A stretch of 64,000 nt of DNA from Nocardia bhagyanarayanae. GTDB lineage: Bacteria > Actinomycetota > Actinomycetes > Mycobacteriales > Mycobacteriaceae. Position numbers and translations under genes: made by a program. Of the stretch, positions 26,371 through 35,504 are shown one piece after another; the stretch's first letter is position 1; each line of letters opens with the position of its first letter. Below the pieces are notes generated by a model, which was not told where the DNA came from, ran no database searches, and saw only the letters and a program-made list of their open reading frames with translations. The stretch spans positions 3,286,001 through 3,350,000 of the forward strand of contig NZ_VFPG01000001.1 of NCBI RefSeq assembly GCF_006716565.1, in the 5' to 3' direction.

Positions 26371-26805
26371 TCAACCGCAGGCGTTGACCCATTCCGACAT
26401 GCCGTCGGCGAACAGTTGCCGCTTCCAGATCGGCACCTCGTGTTTGATCCGGTCCACCAATTCCGCGCAGGCAGTGAAGGCTTCGGCCCGGTGCGGTGCG
26501 GCCACCGCGACCACGATGGCGAGATCGCCGACGGTCAGCGCGCCGACGCGGTGCACCGCCGCCACCGGAAGACCGGTTGACGCGGTCGCGGCCGCGCAGC
26601 ATTCGCGCAGGAACCGTTCGGCCTCCGGATGGGCCGAGTACTCCAGCGCGGAAACGGCCTGGCCCCCGTCGTGATTGCGGACCTTGCCGGTGAACACCAC
26701 CACCGCGCCGTGTTCGGGGCCGGTGACCGCGGCCTCCACCTCGGCGGGGTCGAGCGGTTGGTCGCTGATGCGGGCTACCCGCACCGTGGTCTCAGGTGTT
26801 GTCAT
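26371..26805 (-). CDS. moaE: Molybdopterin synthase large subunit MoaE
   Basis: A 144-residue MoaE. The segments GAVVVFTGKVRNHDGG, LEYSAHPEAERFL, VHRVGALTVGD and the catalytic-lysine region VPIWKRQLFADG are diagnostic. With MoaD it adds dithiolene sulphurs to precursor Z (cPMP). The ATG overlaps the end of the moaC-moaB fusion gene by 14 bases and has GGAGG upstream, so it is the last gene of moeA-moaCB-moaE. Confidence 0.93.
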   Translation of the reverse strand: MTTPETTVRVARISDQPLDPAEVEAAVTGPEHGAVVVFTGKVRNHDGGQAVSALEYSAHPEAERFLRECCAAATASTGLPVAAVHRVGALTVGDLAIVVAVAAPHRAEAFTACAELVDRIKHEVPIWKRQLFADGMSEWVNACG

Positions 26806-27808
26806 GAGCGCCGCCTCCGGCTACTTGCGCGAGCAGATGATCGAGGAGCGGTTCGAGCACCGCGATACCGTCTTTCACCCCACCCGGCGAACCGGGCAGG
26901 TTCACGATGACCGACCGACCGGCGAGTCCGGCTACGCCGCGGCTGAGCGCGGCCAGCGGGAACTTCGCGGTGCCGCGCTGCCGGATCGCCTCGGCCACGC
27001 CGGGCAGTTCACGGTCCAGCACGGCAAGCGTCGCCTCGGGCGTGGCATCGGTGGGCGACGCGCCGGTGCCGCCGGTGCTGATCACCAGCGCGGGCGCGAA
27101 CCGCAAGGCGTCGGCCAGGCCGACAGCGATCTCGGCGTCGGCGTAGACGATCGGGCCGCGCACCGAGAAGCCGAGTCCGGTCAGCCATTCGACGAGCACG
27201 GGACCGGTGGTGTCCACCCTGGTGCCCGCCGCCACGCCCGTCGAGGCGACGAGCACGACCGCGGATCGATCCGTGCCGTCAAGGTTTTCGTGCTTTTCCA
27301 CCGCGGGAACGGTGGCCTCGGCGTCCGGCGCCGCTTCGCCGGGCCGCTGCCAGTGACCGCGTTTGCCGCCCTCCTTGGTGAGCAGCCGGACACCGTCGAG
27401 CGTGGCCGCCGGATCGACCGCCTTGACCATGTCGTGCAGGGTCAGTCCGGCGACGGCGACCGCGGTCAGCGCCTCCATCTCCACACCCGTCGGTCCCTTG
27501 GTCTTCGCGGTCGCCTCGATGGTGATGGCGTCCTCGGTGAAGCCGAATTCGACCTTCACCGAGGACAGCGCCAGCTGATGGCACAGCGGAATCAGCTCGG
27601 AGGTCTTCTTGGCGCCCGCGATCCCGGCGATCCGCGCGGTGGACAGCACATCGGCCTTGGGCAGGTCGTCGGCGCGAACCAGCGCGACGACCTCCGCGGT
27701 GGTATGCAGCGCACCGGCCGCCACGGCGACGCGGGTGGTGTCGGCCTTCGCGCTCACATCGACCATGCGGGCGCGACCTTCCTGGTCGACATGGGACAAC
27801 TCGGTCAT
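26792..27808 (-). CDS. moaC: Bifunctional MoaC-MoaB (Mog) fusion for molybdenum cofactor synthesis
   Basis: A 338-residue two-domain protein. Residues 1-160 are MoaC, cyclic pyranopterin monophosphate synthase: [18 protein letters not shown], then [14 protein letters not shown], then [20 protein letters not shown] and the KAVDP active-site region. Residues about 180-338 are a MoaB/Mog domain (molybdopterin adenylyltransferase) with [24 protein letters not shown] and [11 protein letters not shown]. Two steps of the pathway, MoaC and adenylylation, are therefore tied together. The start ATG 27808 has little ribosome-binding signal. It lies 43 bases after moeA. Confidence 0.92.
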   Translation of the reverse strand: MTELSHVDQEGRARMVDVSAKADTTRVAVAAGALHTTAEVVALVRADDLPKADVLSTARIAGIAGAKKTSELIPLCHQLALSSVKVEFGFTEDAITIEATAKTKGPTGVEMEALTAVAVAGLTLHDMVKAVDPAATLDGVRLLTKEGGKRGHWQRPGEAAPDAEATVPAVEKHENLDGTDRSAVVLVASTGVAAGTRVDTTGPVLVEWLTGLGFSVRGPIVYADAEIAVGLADALRFAPALVISTGGTGASPTDATPEATLAVLDRELPGVAEAIRQRGTAKFPLAALSRGVAGLAGRSVIVNLPGSPGGVKDGIAVLEPLLDHLLAQVAGGGAHDNT

Positions 27809-27851
27809 GGGAACCAGCCTGGCACAGTGCCGCGGCGCGGCGCGCATCCGC

Positions 27852-29057
27852 TCACAGTTCGTGGACGAGCACCGGCGTGCCCGCGGCCAGCTCGGTCGTC
27901 TCGGCGGGAATGTCGATCAGCACGTCGGCCCACGCCATGCCCGCGATCAGGTGCGAACCAGCACCGGAGAACGGTTCGACGCCGTTCTCGGTGAGCCGTC
28001 CGCGCAGGAACTGCCGCCGCCCGGCGGGGGAGCGCACCGACTCGCGCAACGGCGCCTCGCTGGTGCGCACCGGCGGCAGGCCGGACAGGTGGCGCAGGAT
28101 CGGCCTGGCGAACACCTCGAACGACACCATGGTGCTCACCGGGTTGCCGGGGAAGCTGAGCACCGGGACGCCGTCCAGCACCGTCAGCCCCTGCGGCCCG
28201 CCCGGCTGCACCGCGACCGAGCCGAACACCCCGCCGTGCGCGGCGAGCACGTCCTTGACCACCTCGAAATCGCCCTTGGACACGCCGCCGGAGGTGAACA
28301 CCAGATCGGCCGAACGCGTTGCGGAGGAAAGCAATCGGCGGAACATCGCGGGATCGTCGGTGCTGTGCTCGACCGAGACGACCGTCGCGCCGTTGGCCGC
28401 GAGCGCGGCGGCGAGGGCGATGCCGTTGGAGTTGTAGATCTGTCCGGGGCGCAGCGGCCTGCCCGCGGGAACCAGTTCGTCGCCGGTGGTGATCACGGCC
28501 GCCCGGACCGGCTGGAAGACCGGCACCGTCGGCACCCCGACGGCCGCGAGCGCGGCGATGTGCCGCGGCGTCAGCGCGACGCCTGCCGGCACGAGCAACG
28601 CGCCCGCGCGCACGTCGGTGCCCGGCTCGCGGACGAATTCGCCTGCGGCACGGCCACGTTCGACGGTGACCGCGGCGCCGTCGGCGCGCGTGTCCTCCAC
28701 CGGGACGACGCAGTCCGCGCCCGGCGGGATCGGCGCGCCGGTCATCACTTTCAGCGCCGCTCCGACGGGCAAGGGGGCCCGGCCCGGCTGGCCCGCGGCG
28801 ACCACACCGGCCAGCGGCAGCGTTACCGGGGCGACCGCGACATCGTCGGCGCGCACGGCGTAGCCGTCCATCGCCGAGTTGCGGAACACCGGCAGATCGA
28901 TCGGCGAGCTGACGTCGGCCGCCAGCTTGCGGCCCAGCGCGGCGGGCACCGCGACGGACTCGACCGGGCGTGCCGCGAGCGGGCGCAGCAGCTGTTCGAT
29001 GCTGTCGCGATAGTCGTCGACGGTCCTGGCCGTAGCGCCTGCTGGCCGAGAATTCAT
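27852..29057 (-). CDS. moeA: Molybdopterin molybdenumtransferase MoeA
   Basis: A 401-residue MoeA. The motifs [41 protein letters not shown] and [15 protein letters not shown] are all present; this enzyme inserts molybdate into adenylylated molybdopterin. I place the start at ATG 29057 because TATGCT ends seven bases before it on this strand, which fits leaderless translation; longer open frame upstream is probably untranslated. It heads the minus-strand moeA-moaCB-moaE operon, divergent from moaA. Confidence 0.92.
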   Translation of the reverse strand: MNSRPAGATARTVDDYRDSIEQLLRPLAARPVESVAVPAALGRKLAADVSSPIDLPVFRNSAMDGYAVRADDVAVAPVTLPLAGVVAAGQPGRAPLPVGAALKVMTGAPIPPGADCVVPVEDTRADGAAVTVERGRAAGEFVREPGTDVRAGALLVPAGVALTPRHIAALAAVGVPTVPVFQPVRAAVITTGDELVPAGRPLRPGQIYNSNGIALAAALAANGATVVSVEHSTDDPAMFRRLLSSATRSADLVFTSGGVSKGDFEVVKDVLAAHGGVFGSVAVQPGGPQGLTVLDGVPVLSFPGNPVSTMVSFEVFARPILRHLSGLPPVRTSEAPLRESVRSPAGRRQFLRGRLTENGVEPFSGAGSHLIAGMAWADVLIDIPAETTELAAGTPVLVHEL

Positions 29058-29081
29058 AGCGGAAAGCATAGTGGTCGAGCG

Positions 29082-29117
29082 CGATCTCACGGCCTGACAT
29101 GCGCGTTTGTGAGATCG
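29082..29117. promoter_or_regulatory. Inverted repeat in the moeA/moaA divergent promoter
   Basis: CGATCTCAC (29082-29090) and GTGAGATCG (29109-29117) form a perfect 9-bp inverted repeat with an 18-base spacer. It sits in the 114-bp region between the two outward-facing starts of the molybdenum cofactor genes and is the best candidate operator there. Confidence 0.45.
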
Positions 29118-29171
29118 ACCGAACCGGGCGCTGCCCGTGATGCGGGGTGGGCGACGCGTCATACTGGAAGG

Positions 29172-30230
29172 GTGACGTTGGTCGAGATGGGCATACCCGC
29201 CGTGCGATCAGGGCGCCCCTCGCTCGACGGACGCCCCGACACGCCTCTGTTGGTCGACCGTTTCGGGCGGGTCGCCCGCGATCTGCGGGTCTCGATCACC
29301 GAGAAGTGTTCGCTGCGCTGCACGTACTGCATGCCGGAGGAGGGGCTGCCGCCGATACCGAAGGACGAGCTGCTGACCGTCGACGAGATCGTGCGGCTGG
29401 TGGTGCTCGCCGTCGAACAGCTCGGCGTGCGCGAGGTCCGGTTCACCGGCGGTGAGCCGCTGATGCGCCGAGATCTGGAACAGATCATCGGGGGCTGCCA
29501 CGAACGACTGCCCGGCATTCCGCTGGCCATGACCACCAACGGCGTCGGTCTCGAGCATCGCGCTCGCGGGCTCGCCGCCGCCGGGCTGGGCCGGGTGAAC
29601 GTCTCGCTGGACACCGTGGACCGCAACGGTTTCGCCAAGCTCACCCGCCGTGACCGCCTCGATTCGGTGCTCGCCGGTATCCGCGCCGCCCGCGCCGCAG
29701 GCCTGGCGCCGCTCAAGGTGAACGCCGTGCTGATGCGCGAAACACTCTCCGGTGCGGCGGATCTGCTCGAGTGGTGCCTTGCCGAGGAGTGCGAGCTGCG
29801 GTTCATCGAGGAGATGCCGCTGGACGCCGACCACGAGTGGGCGCGCGCGAACATGGTGACCGCCGCCGAACTGCTCGATGTGCTCGGCGCCCGGTTCACC
29901 CTCACCGAGGCCGGTCGCTCGGACCCGTCCGCGCCCGCCGAGAAGTGGCTCGTCGACGGCGGCCCTGCCACGGTCGGCATCATCGCCACGGTGACGCGCA
30001 AGTTCTGCGACACCTGCGACCGCACCCGGCTCACCGCCGACGGCATGTTGCGCTCCTGCCTGTTCAGCGATCAGGAGTTCGATCTGCGCCAGGCCATCCG
30101 GTCCGGCGCCGACGACGCCGAACTGGCCACCATCTGGCGCGGGGCGATGTGGAACAAATGGGCGGGACACGGCATCGACGCCGAGGACTTCGTCCCGCCG
30201 GAACGCACGATGGGAGCCATCGGTGGTTGA
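29172..30230 (+). CDS. moaA: GTP 3',8-cyclase MoaA
   Basis: A 352-residue radical SAM enzyme for the first step of molybdenum cofactor synthesis. The SAM-cluster motif CSLRCTYC is near residue 45; [11 protein letters not shown] follows, and the second 4Fe-4S cluster lies in [14 protein letters not shown] and LRSC. It ends in GAIGG; the C-terminal Gly-Gly is essential in MoaA. GTG 29172 is preceded by CATACT six bases upstream, so it may be leaderless. Confidence 0.94.
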   Translation: MTLVEMGIPAVRSGRPSLDGRPDTPLLVDRFGRVARDLRVSITEKCSLRCTYCMPEEGLPPIPKDELLTVDEIVRLVVLAVEQLGVREVRFTGGEPLMRRDLEQIIGGCHERLPGIPLAMTTNGVGLEHRARGLAAAGLGRVNVSLDTVDRNGFAKLTRRDRLDSVLAGIRAARAAGLAPLKVNAVLMRETLSGAADLLEWCLAEECELRFIEEMPLDADHEWARANMVTAAELLDVLGARFTLTEAGRSDPSAPAEKWLVDGGPATVGIIATVTRKFCDTCDRTRLTADGMLRSCLFSDQEFDLRQAIRSGADDAELATIWRGAMWNKWAGHGIDAEDFVPPERTMGAIGG

Positions 30231-30465
30231 GGTCCGGTATTTCGCCGCCATCGCGGACGCCGTCGGCAAGGACTCCGAGCGCCTCGATCTGCCCCCCGAC
30301 GCCACGGTCGCGGATCTGCGCACGAGCCTCGCCGCCGCGTACGGTCCCGATCTGGACAAGATGCTCGCGGTCTGCGCCTACCTGATCGGCGACGAACTCA
30401 CTCGTGACCCGTCCGTGGCGCTCAGTGGCCGCGTCGACGTGCTTCCGCCGTTCGCGGGGGGATAA
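30223..30465 (+). CDS. moaD: Molybdopterin synthase sulphur-carrier subunit MoaD
   Basis: An 80-residue ubiquitin-like protein ending in PPFAGG, the Gly-Gly tail that is activated by MoeB and carries the thiocarboxylate. The start GTG lies 8 bases inside the end of moaA. Its TAA stop is also the first triplet of an intergenic repeat shared with the serB 3' end. Confidence 0.93.
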   Translation: MVEVRYFAAIADAVGKDSERLDLPPDATVADLRTSLAAAYGPDLDKMLAVCAYLIGDELTRDPSVALSGRVDVLPPFAGG

Positions 30466-30499
30466 GCGAACCTCCGCATTCGCTCCGGCCATGCGCGGG
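30463..30499 (+). repeat. Dispersed intergenic element, copy 1 (after moaD)
   Basis: Begins at the moaD stop codon with TAAGCGAACCTCCGC, then TCGCTCCGG and TGCGCGG. An almost identical element starts at the serB stop (54130). AGCGAA/TTCGCT can form a 6-bp hairpin. Downstream, 30500-30600 holds further short inverted repeats, including CGGACGG/CCGTCCG. Confidence 0.6.
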
Positions 30500-30620
30500 G
30501 CTGTCGACGGACTCGTCCGCCAGCGCTCCTGAGGCGTACTTCGCAGCGGCCCTGCGCAGTCCGCGGACGGACTCCGTCCGACAAGCGCCGACCGGGGCCG
30601 TGTCCCGCTACAGTCGAGCC

Positions 30621-30989
30621 GTGGTGCAGAGCAAGGCGAGCGATGTGGACGGCTACCTGGCCGAAGTGCCGGAGGCCCGCCGCGCGGCGGCGACCCGCCT
30701 GCGCGAGCTGTGCCGTACGGAACTGACCGGCTTCACCGAGGTCATGGCCTACGGCATGCCCTGCTACGAACGCGACGGCGTAGGCGAGATCGCGTTCGCC
30801 AACCAGAAGCAGTACATCTCCTTCTATCTACTGCGCACCGACGTGCGCGCGGCGTTCGCCGAGCGGCTGGCGGGCCACGACATGGGCAAGGGCTGCCTGC
30901 GTTTCCGCAAGCCGGAGCTGATCGACTTCGATCTGGTCCGCGACCTGCTGCGGGCGACGGCGGTCCCGGAGGGCGGGCTCGTCCGCTGA
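30621..30989 (+). CDS. DUF1801 family protein
   Basis: A 122-residue protein of the DUF1801/YdhG type. The motifs VDGYLAEVPEARRAAATRLRELC, then AYGMPCYERDG, then FYLLRTD and LPAFRKPE-like GCLRFRKPELID are typical. The family is annotated as iron-chaperone-like in some bacteria, without firm evidence. GTG 30621 is preceded by TACAGT six bases upstream, a strong leaderless signature. Confidence 0.8.
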   Translation: MVQSKASDVDGYLAEVPEARRAAATRLRELCRTELTGFTEVMAYGMPCYERDGVGEIAFANQKQYISFYLLRTDVRAAFAERLAGHDMGKGCLRFRKPELIDFDLVRDLLRATAVPEGGLVR

Positions 30990-31095
30990 ACGCGCCGAAA
31001 TATTTCGCCGCGGCGATGTAGAGAAACCGGCGCGCCGTTCGTCGTCCGAGTAGAGAAGGGGTATCGGGCCCCTCGACACGAGGAAGGATGACGCG

Positions 31096-31806
31096 ATGCA
31101 CTATCTGGCGACATTGGCGGGACGCGAGGATACGGGCGTCGACCCGGGAACACCGGAGTTCGACGCCGAGGTGGCGAAGTACGCGGCGTTCGAGGAGCGC
31201 GCGGCCGACGCGGTGGCGGGCGGGGCCGCGTTGTTCCCCTCCGCCGACGCGATGCACGTCCGGCGTGCGGGCGGGCGGACTCTGGTCACCGACGGCCCGT
31301 TCGCCGAGCAGGCCGAGGTCGTCGGCGGGTTCTATGTGTTCGACGCGCCCGATCTGGACGCGGCGATCGAGCTCGCGCGCCGGCTGCCCGCCGCCGAGGA
31401 CGGCACGATCGAGCTGCGGCCGATGGTCATGTGGTCGCCGCACGAGACGCCACGCGGAGACTGGTGGCTGGCGCTGCTGTGGGAGGCGCCGGACGCGGTG
31501 ATCGCGCCGGGCACGCCCGAGTGGGACGCGGCGGTGGCCGAGCACGAACGGTTCGGCGCGAAGTACGCCGCCGCCGTCCGGGGCGGCGGCGCTTTGCAAC
31601 CGCCGTCGTCGGCGACCACGCTTCGGGTCCGCGACGGCGAATTGCTGCTCACCGACGGGCCCTTCCCGGAATTCGCGGAGGTGGTCGACGGCCTCTACCT
31701 GTTCGCCGCGGCGAGCCGGGCGGAGGCGGCGGAGATAGCGGCCGCGATTCCGCTCGGCGAGCATGGGCGCACCGAGGTGCGTCGAGTCGTCGACCTGGGC
31801 GACTGA
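31096..31806 (+). CDS. Tandem YCII/DGPF-domain protein, partner of an ECF42 sigma factor
   Basis: A 236-residue protein made of two related YCII-like halves. Each carries the DGPF signature: LVTDGPFAEQAEVVGGFYVF (about 57-76) and LLTDGPFPEFAEVVDGLYLF (about 182-201). Most DGPF proteins are single-domain and about 110-140 residues, so this looks like an internal duplication. Genes of this family are linked to ECF42 sigma factors, and the sigma gene follows here with only two bases between. ATG 31096 has GGAAGGA upstream. Molecular function unknown. Confidence 0.83.
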   Translation: MHYLATLAGREDTGVDPGTPEFDAEVAKYAAFEERAADAVAGGAALFPSADAMHVRRAGGRTLVTDGPFAEQAEVVGGFYVFDAPDLDAAIELARRLPAAEDGTIELRPMVMWSPHETPRGDWWLALLWEAPDAVIAPGTPEWDAAVAEHERFGAKYAAAVRGGGALQPPSSATTLRVRDGELLLTDGPFPEFAEVVDGLYLFAAASRAEAAEIAAAIPLGEHGRTEVRRVVDLGD

Positions 31807-31808
31807 CG

Positions 31809-33032
31809 GTGACCACCGGCCCGGCGGGAATCGACGCCGTCTATCGCGCCGAGTTCGGCCGGGCCGTCGCCACCGTGGCCGGGATGGTCGGCGACATCGC
31901 CCTCGCCGAGGACGCGGTGCAGGAGGCGTTCGCGGACGCGCTGCGCACGTGGCCCGAGCGCGGCGCGCCCGCGAACCCGGGCGCCTGGATCACCACCGCG
32001 GCCCGGCATCGGGCCCTGGACCGGCTGCGGCGCGAGTCGGCCAGGGCGGTAAAGGAATACGACGCCGTCGTGGCGCGGGCGCCGATCGAGGAGGCCGAGG
32101 TGTCGCCGGTGGCGGACGACCAGCTGCGGATGATCTTCACCTGCTGCCATCCCGCGCTCTCGCCGCCGTCACAGGTCGCGCTGACGCTGCGGCTGGTGTG
32201 CGGTATGCGAACGGCGGAGATCGCCAGGGCGTTCCTGCAACCGGAACACACTGTGGCGCAACGTCTCTCCCGCGCCAAGGCGAAGATCCGGCAGGCCGGT
32301 ATTCCGTTGCGGGTGCCCCCGGCGCACCTGCTGCCCGAGCGGCTGCCCGTCGTGCTGGCATGCGTGTATCTCGTGTTCACCGAAGGGTATTTCGCGACGT
32401 CCGGTCCGTCGGCCGTGCGGGACGAGCTGTGCGACGAAGCGATTCGGCTCGGTCGGCTGCTGTGCGGGTTGCTGCCGGGGGAGCCGGAGGCGCGGGCGCT
32501 GCTGGCGTTGATGCTGTTGCAGGACAGCAGGCGCGGGCAACGGCGTGCCGAAGACGACTTGATTCCGTTGGAGGAGCAGGACCGGCCGGCCTGGAATCAC
32601 GCGGCCATCCGGGCCGGTTTGGCGTGTCTGGAGTCCGCGGCGGCCGACGGTGCGGGACCGTATCTGGCGCAGGCACGTATCGCCGCGGCGCACGCGACGG
32701 CCCCCAGCTGGGCCGAGACGGATTGGCACGCCATCGTCGCGAGCTACGACCAACTGCTGCGCTACTCCGCCTCGCCCGCTGTCCGGGTGAATCGAGCGGT
32801 GGCCGTGGGTTTTTCGCGCGGCTTCGGCGCCGGGCTCGCCGCGCTGGACGAGGTCGCCGATGATCCGCGCCTGGCCGGGACCCATCTGGTCCCGGCCACC
32901 CGCGCCGATCTGTTGCGCCGCGCCGGACGGCGACGCGAGGCCGCCGAGAGCTATCGCGCCGCGCTGGACCTCGCGGCCAACGAGCAGGTCCGGCGGTTCT
33001 TGGCGCGGCGGCTCGCCGAAGTCGAGGAATAG
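31809..33032 (+). CDS. ECF42-type RNA polymerase sigma factor with C-terminal extension
   Basis: A 407-residue sigma factor. Residues 1-170 hold regions 2 and 4 (LAEDAVQEAFADALRTWPE, then FTCCHPALSP and LRLVCGMRTAEIARAF). The remaining 235 residues are a DUF6596/TPR-like helical extension (VYLVFTEGYFATSG, then LARLMLLQDSR-type, and VNRAVAV). This layout is the ECF42 group, which lacks an anti-sigma factor and is controlled through its own C-terminal domain. GTG 31809 starts just after the DGPF gene stop, so both are one operon. Confidence 0.88.
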   Translation: MTTGPAGIDAVYRAEFGRAVATVAGMVGDIALAEDAVQEAFADALRTWPERGAPANPGAWITTAARHRALDRLRRESARAVKEYDAVVARAPIEEAEVSPVADDQLRMIFTCCHPALSPPSQVALTLRLVCGMRTAEIARAFLQPEHTVAQRLSRAKAKIRQAGIPLRVPPAHLLPERLPVVLACVYLVFTEGYFATSGPSAVRDELCDEAIRLGRLLCGLLPGEPEARALLALMLLQDSRRGQRRAEDDLIPLEEQDRPAWNHAAIRAGLACLESAAADGAGPYLAQARIAAAHATAPSWAETDWHAIVASYDQLLRYSASPAVRVNRAVAVGFSRGFGAGLAALDEVADDPRLAGTHLVPATRADLLRRAGRRREAAESYRAALDLAANEQVRRFLARRLAEVEE

Positions 33033-33034
33033 GT

Positions 33035-33859
33035 TCAGCGCCACCAGGTGTCGAGCGGCGTCACCGGGACGGTGCGCTTGTGCCGGGTGTTGCGGAAGAT
33101 GGTCTCCACCCGCTCGGCCACCTCCGGCGTGACGTCCTTGCCCTCGAGGTAGTCGTCGATCTCGCTGTAGCGCAGGCCGAGCGCCTCCTCGTCGGGCAGC
33201 GCGGGCCGGTCGTCCTCGAGATCCGCGGTCGGCACCTTCGCCCAGACGCTGGCGGGCGCGCCGAGCTCTTGGAGCAGCGCCGCGCCTTGGCGCTTGGTGA
33301 GACCGGTCAGCGGAGTCATGTCGACGCCGCCGTCGCCGTACTTGGTGAAGAACCCGGTGACCGCCTCGGCGGCGTGGTCCGTGCCGACCACGAGCAGGTT
33401 CTCCTGCCCGGCGATGGCGTACTGGATCACCATGCGCTCGCGGGCCTTGATGTTGCCGCGCACGAAATCGGACAGCTTGCTCACCTTCAGCCCGGACGCG
33501 GTCTCGGCGGCCACCGCGTTGGCGCCGGGCCGGACGTTGACCACGACGGAACGGTCCGGTGCGACGAAGGCCATCGCGATCCTGGCGTCGGCCTCGTCGG
33601 ACTGCACGCCGTAGGGGAGGCGCACCGCGACGAAGGTCGCGTCGAAGCCCTCCGCCCGCAGCTCCTCCGCGGCGAGCTGGCACAACCGTCCCGCCAGCGC
33701 GCTGTCCTGGCCGCCGCTGATGCCGAGCACGAAACCCTTTGCGGGCGTTGCGCGCAGATACTCCTTGAGGAAATCGACCCGGCGGCGCACCTCGAGCTTC
33801 GGCTCGATCGTCGGCTGGACACCCAATTCGTTGATGATCTGTTCGCGCAGACTAGCCAT
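33035..33859 (-). CDS. nadE: NH3-dependent NAD+ synthetase
   Basis: A 274-residue NadE of the E. coli/Bacillus ammonia-using type. The PP-loop ATP-binding motif [11 protein letters not shown] is near residue 46; [20 protein letters not shown] and [15 protein letters not shown] are also typical. It lacks the nitrilase domain of the 670-residue glutamine-dependent enzyme used by mycobacteria. The ATG lies 6 bases after the TetR stop, with the Shine-Dalgarno GAGGAG overlapping that stop, so the two genes are coupled. It converges on the ECF42 gene with 2 bases between stops. Confidence 0.92.
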   Translation of the reverse strand: MASLREQIINELGVQPTIEPKLEVRRRVDFLKEYLRATPAKGFVLGISGGQDSALAGRLCQLAAEELRAEGFDATFVAVRLPYGVQSDEADARIAMAFVAPDRSVVVNVRPGANAVAAETASGLKVSKLSDFVRGNIKARERMVIQYAIAGQENLLVVGTDHAAEAVTGFFTKYGDGGVDMTPLTGLTKRQGAALLQELGAPASVWAKVPTADLEDDRPALPDEEALGLRYSEIDDYLEGKDVTPEVAERVETIFRNTRHKRTVPVTPLDTWWR

Positions 33860-33865
33860 GGCTCC

Positions 33866-34534
33866 TCACTCTACTGGCGCGGCGGCCGGGACCACCCGGC
33901 GAACGAAGGCTTCCCAGTTGTCCCCGATCCGCTTCCCGTCGTATCCGAGGACGTTCAACTGGTACATCACCAGGGGCGCGGCGAGCGTGGCGAGCAGACC
34001 GTCGGCGAGCAACGGGATCTCGCCAGGCGTGCCCGCCTGCTGCAGCAACATCGCCACGTGCGTCTTGAGCAGGTTGTACGGCCTGCCCGTATAGCGATTC
34101 TCGGCCTCGCTGACCTCGGCGGCCCGGTACAGCTCGCCCTCGACCTCGATGTCGAGTATCCGGACGCGGCCGAACGCGACGAGCCGGTCCACCGGTGGCG
34201 CGCCGGGGCCGAGCGGCGGCGGCCCGAACATGAAGGCCCCTTGATACTTCTGCTCGGAGTGGTCGAGCAGCGCGTGCATCAGGCCGGAGCGGTTGCCGAA
34301 GCGGCGGAACACGGTGCCTTTGCCGACGCCGGCCCGTTTGGCGAGCTCGTCCATCGTCAGGCTGTCGACGCCGTGTTCGCGGACCAGATCCTGCGCCGCG
34401 TCCAGCAGCAGCTGTCGGTTGCGCGCCGCGTCGGCGCGCTCGGTGGGCTCGGCTATGCCCGGCAGGGAGGCGCCGATGCGCAGCAGCGGTCGCTCGCGCG
34501 GCGGCTCGGCTGCGGACGGTGTGGGGTAGTTCAC
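33866..34534 (-). CDS. TetR family transcriptional regulator
   Basis: A 222-residue regulator with its helix-turn-helix at about residues 40-80 (LLLDAAQDLVREHG, then LTMDELAKRAGVGKGTVFRRF). It is divergent from the FMN-reductase gene and co-directional with nadE. The spacer between them has two palindromes built on GGAC/GTCC half-sites. The same TetR/FMN-reductase pair stands upstream of nrdHIE in M. tuberculosis (Rv3055/Rv3054c, from memory). Confidence 0.86.
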   Translation of the reverse strand: MNYPTPSAAEPPRERPLLRIGASLPGIAEPTERADAARNRQLLLDAAQDLVREHGVDSLTMDELAKRAGVGKGTVFRRFGNRSGLMHALLDHSEQKYQGAFMFGPPPLGPGAPPVDRLVAFGRVRILDIEVEGELYRAAEVSEAENRYTGRPYNLLKTHVAMLLQQAGTPGEIPLLADGLLATLAAPLVMYQLNVLGYDGKRIGDNWEAFVRRVVPAAAPVE

Positions 34535-34560
34535 AGCCCTCTCACGGTCTTGGGGGGAAG

Positions 34561-34605
34561 TAATCGGACCGTAGTCCGGTTAGTGTCTGGTGTCAGTCGG
34601 ACACC
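34561..34605. promoter_or_regulatory. Palindromic operators in the TetR/FMN-reductase spacer
   Basis: A 22-bp near-perfect palindrome spans 34561-34582, with outer TAA/TTA, inner CGGAC and GTCCG arms and a CGTA centre. A second, GGTGTC-agtcg-GACACC, is at 34589-34605. They lie 26-70 bp before the reductase ATG, and the TAGTGT -10-like box at 34581-34586 lies between them. Confidence 0.6.
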
Positions 34606-34630
34606 ATCTTCAGTACACCAGGGAGTTGTC

Positions 34631-35200
34631 ATGAGCCAGACCCGCATCCTCGCTCTCGTCGGAAGCCTGCGCGCCGCCTCGATCAACCGCCAGCTCGCCG
34701 AAGCGGCCGTGCAGACCGCGCCGGACGATGTCGAGGTGACCATCTACGAGGGCCTCGCCGACATCCCGTTCTACAACGAGGACATCGACGTCCCCGGCGC
34801 CGTGCCCGCCGCGGCGCAGCGGTTGCGCGACGCGGTCGCCGCCGCCGACGGCGTTCTCCTGGTGACCCCGGAATACAACGGCACCCTCTCCGCCGTGCTG
34901 AAGAACGCCATCGACTGGGCCTCGCGGCCCTACGGCGCCGGCGCGCTGAAGGACAAGTCCGTCGCCGTCATCAGCGCCTCGATCAGCCCGAACGCGGCGC
35001 GCTGGGCGCACGGCGACGCGGTCAAGGCCATCGGCGTCGCGGGCGGCAAGGTCGTCGAGGCGGCGCACGCCCACTTCGGCGTGATCGGCGAGCGTTTCGG
35101 CGCCGCGCATCCGCGCCAGGACGCCGAAGCGCTCACCCAGCTCGGCGCGACGCTGCACGAGCTGGTGGACGCCGCGCGCGGTCAGCTGGTGTCCGCCTGA
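34631..35200 (+). CDS. NADPH-dependent FMN reductase family protein
   Basis: A 189-residue flavodoxin-fold enzyme. LALVGSLRAASINRQLAEA at the N-terminus binds the FMN phosphate, and LLVTPEYNGTLSAVLKNAIDWASRP is the family hallmark. It would reduce FMN or quinones with NADPH. ATG 34631 follows AGGGAG. Repression by the divergent TetR is likely from the operator layout. Confidence 0.9.
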   Translation: MSQTRILALVGSLRAASINRQLAEAAVQTAPDDVEVTIYEGLADIPFYNEDIDVPGAVPAAAQRLRDAVAAADGVLLVTPEYNGTLSAVLKNAIDWASRPYGAGALKDKSVAVISASISPNAARWAHGDAVKAIGVAGGKVVEAAHAHFGVIGERFGAAHPRQDAEALTQLGATLHELVDAARGQLVSA

Positions 35201-35236
35201 GTCGTCCGGCGTCCGACGCAGCGCCACCCCTCGGTG

Positions 35237-35267
35237 CCGCCCCCGCTCTCTTTCGAGGCGGGGGCGG
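35237..35267 (+). terminator. Hairpin after the FMN reductase gene
   Basis: A perfect 10-bp stem CCGCCCCCGC/GCGGGGGCGG (35237-35246 with 35258-35267), an 11-base loop, followed by ACTTGTGTTT. Confidence 0.7.
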
Positions 35268-35449
35268 ACTTGTGTTTCCGATGTGTCGAAGTGCTGCACA
35301 AGGGGTAGACGATGCGGCGGTGACAGGTGTGACAGAAGAGTTTGCTGAGAGAGCGCTACGGTACGGAATTGTGATCTGCACCACGGTCGTGTCGGGTTGC
35401 GAATCGAGCGTCCTGGTACTTCTCCCGGTGGAATTACATCTATGCGACT

Positions 35450-35495
35450 CGCAACATGTCGTGTCGTTTCTTTCTGTCGGCCACTAGGTGTAGTG
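35450..35495 (+). promoter_or_regulatory. Two NrdR-box-like sites upstream of nrdHIE
   Basis: CGCAAcatgTCGTG (35450-35463) and CACTAggtgTAGTG (35482-35495) match the NrdR palindrome CwnWA-N4-TwnTG pattern, the second perfectly symmetrical. Their centres are 32 bp apart, three helical turns, as is usual for NrdR pairs. A TAGTGT -10-like box overlaps the second box. The same pair and spacing occurs before nrdF. Confidence 0.75.
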
Positions 35496-35504
35496 TCTTC
35501 GGTG

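Noticed and set aside
35272..35487. 71-codon ORF upstream of nrdH
   Set aside because: No ribosome-binding site, no family likeness, and it runs into the NrdR box.
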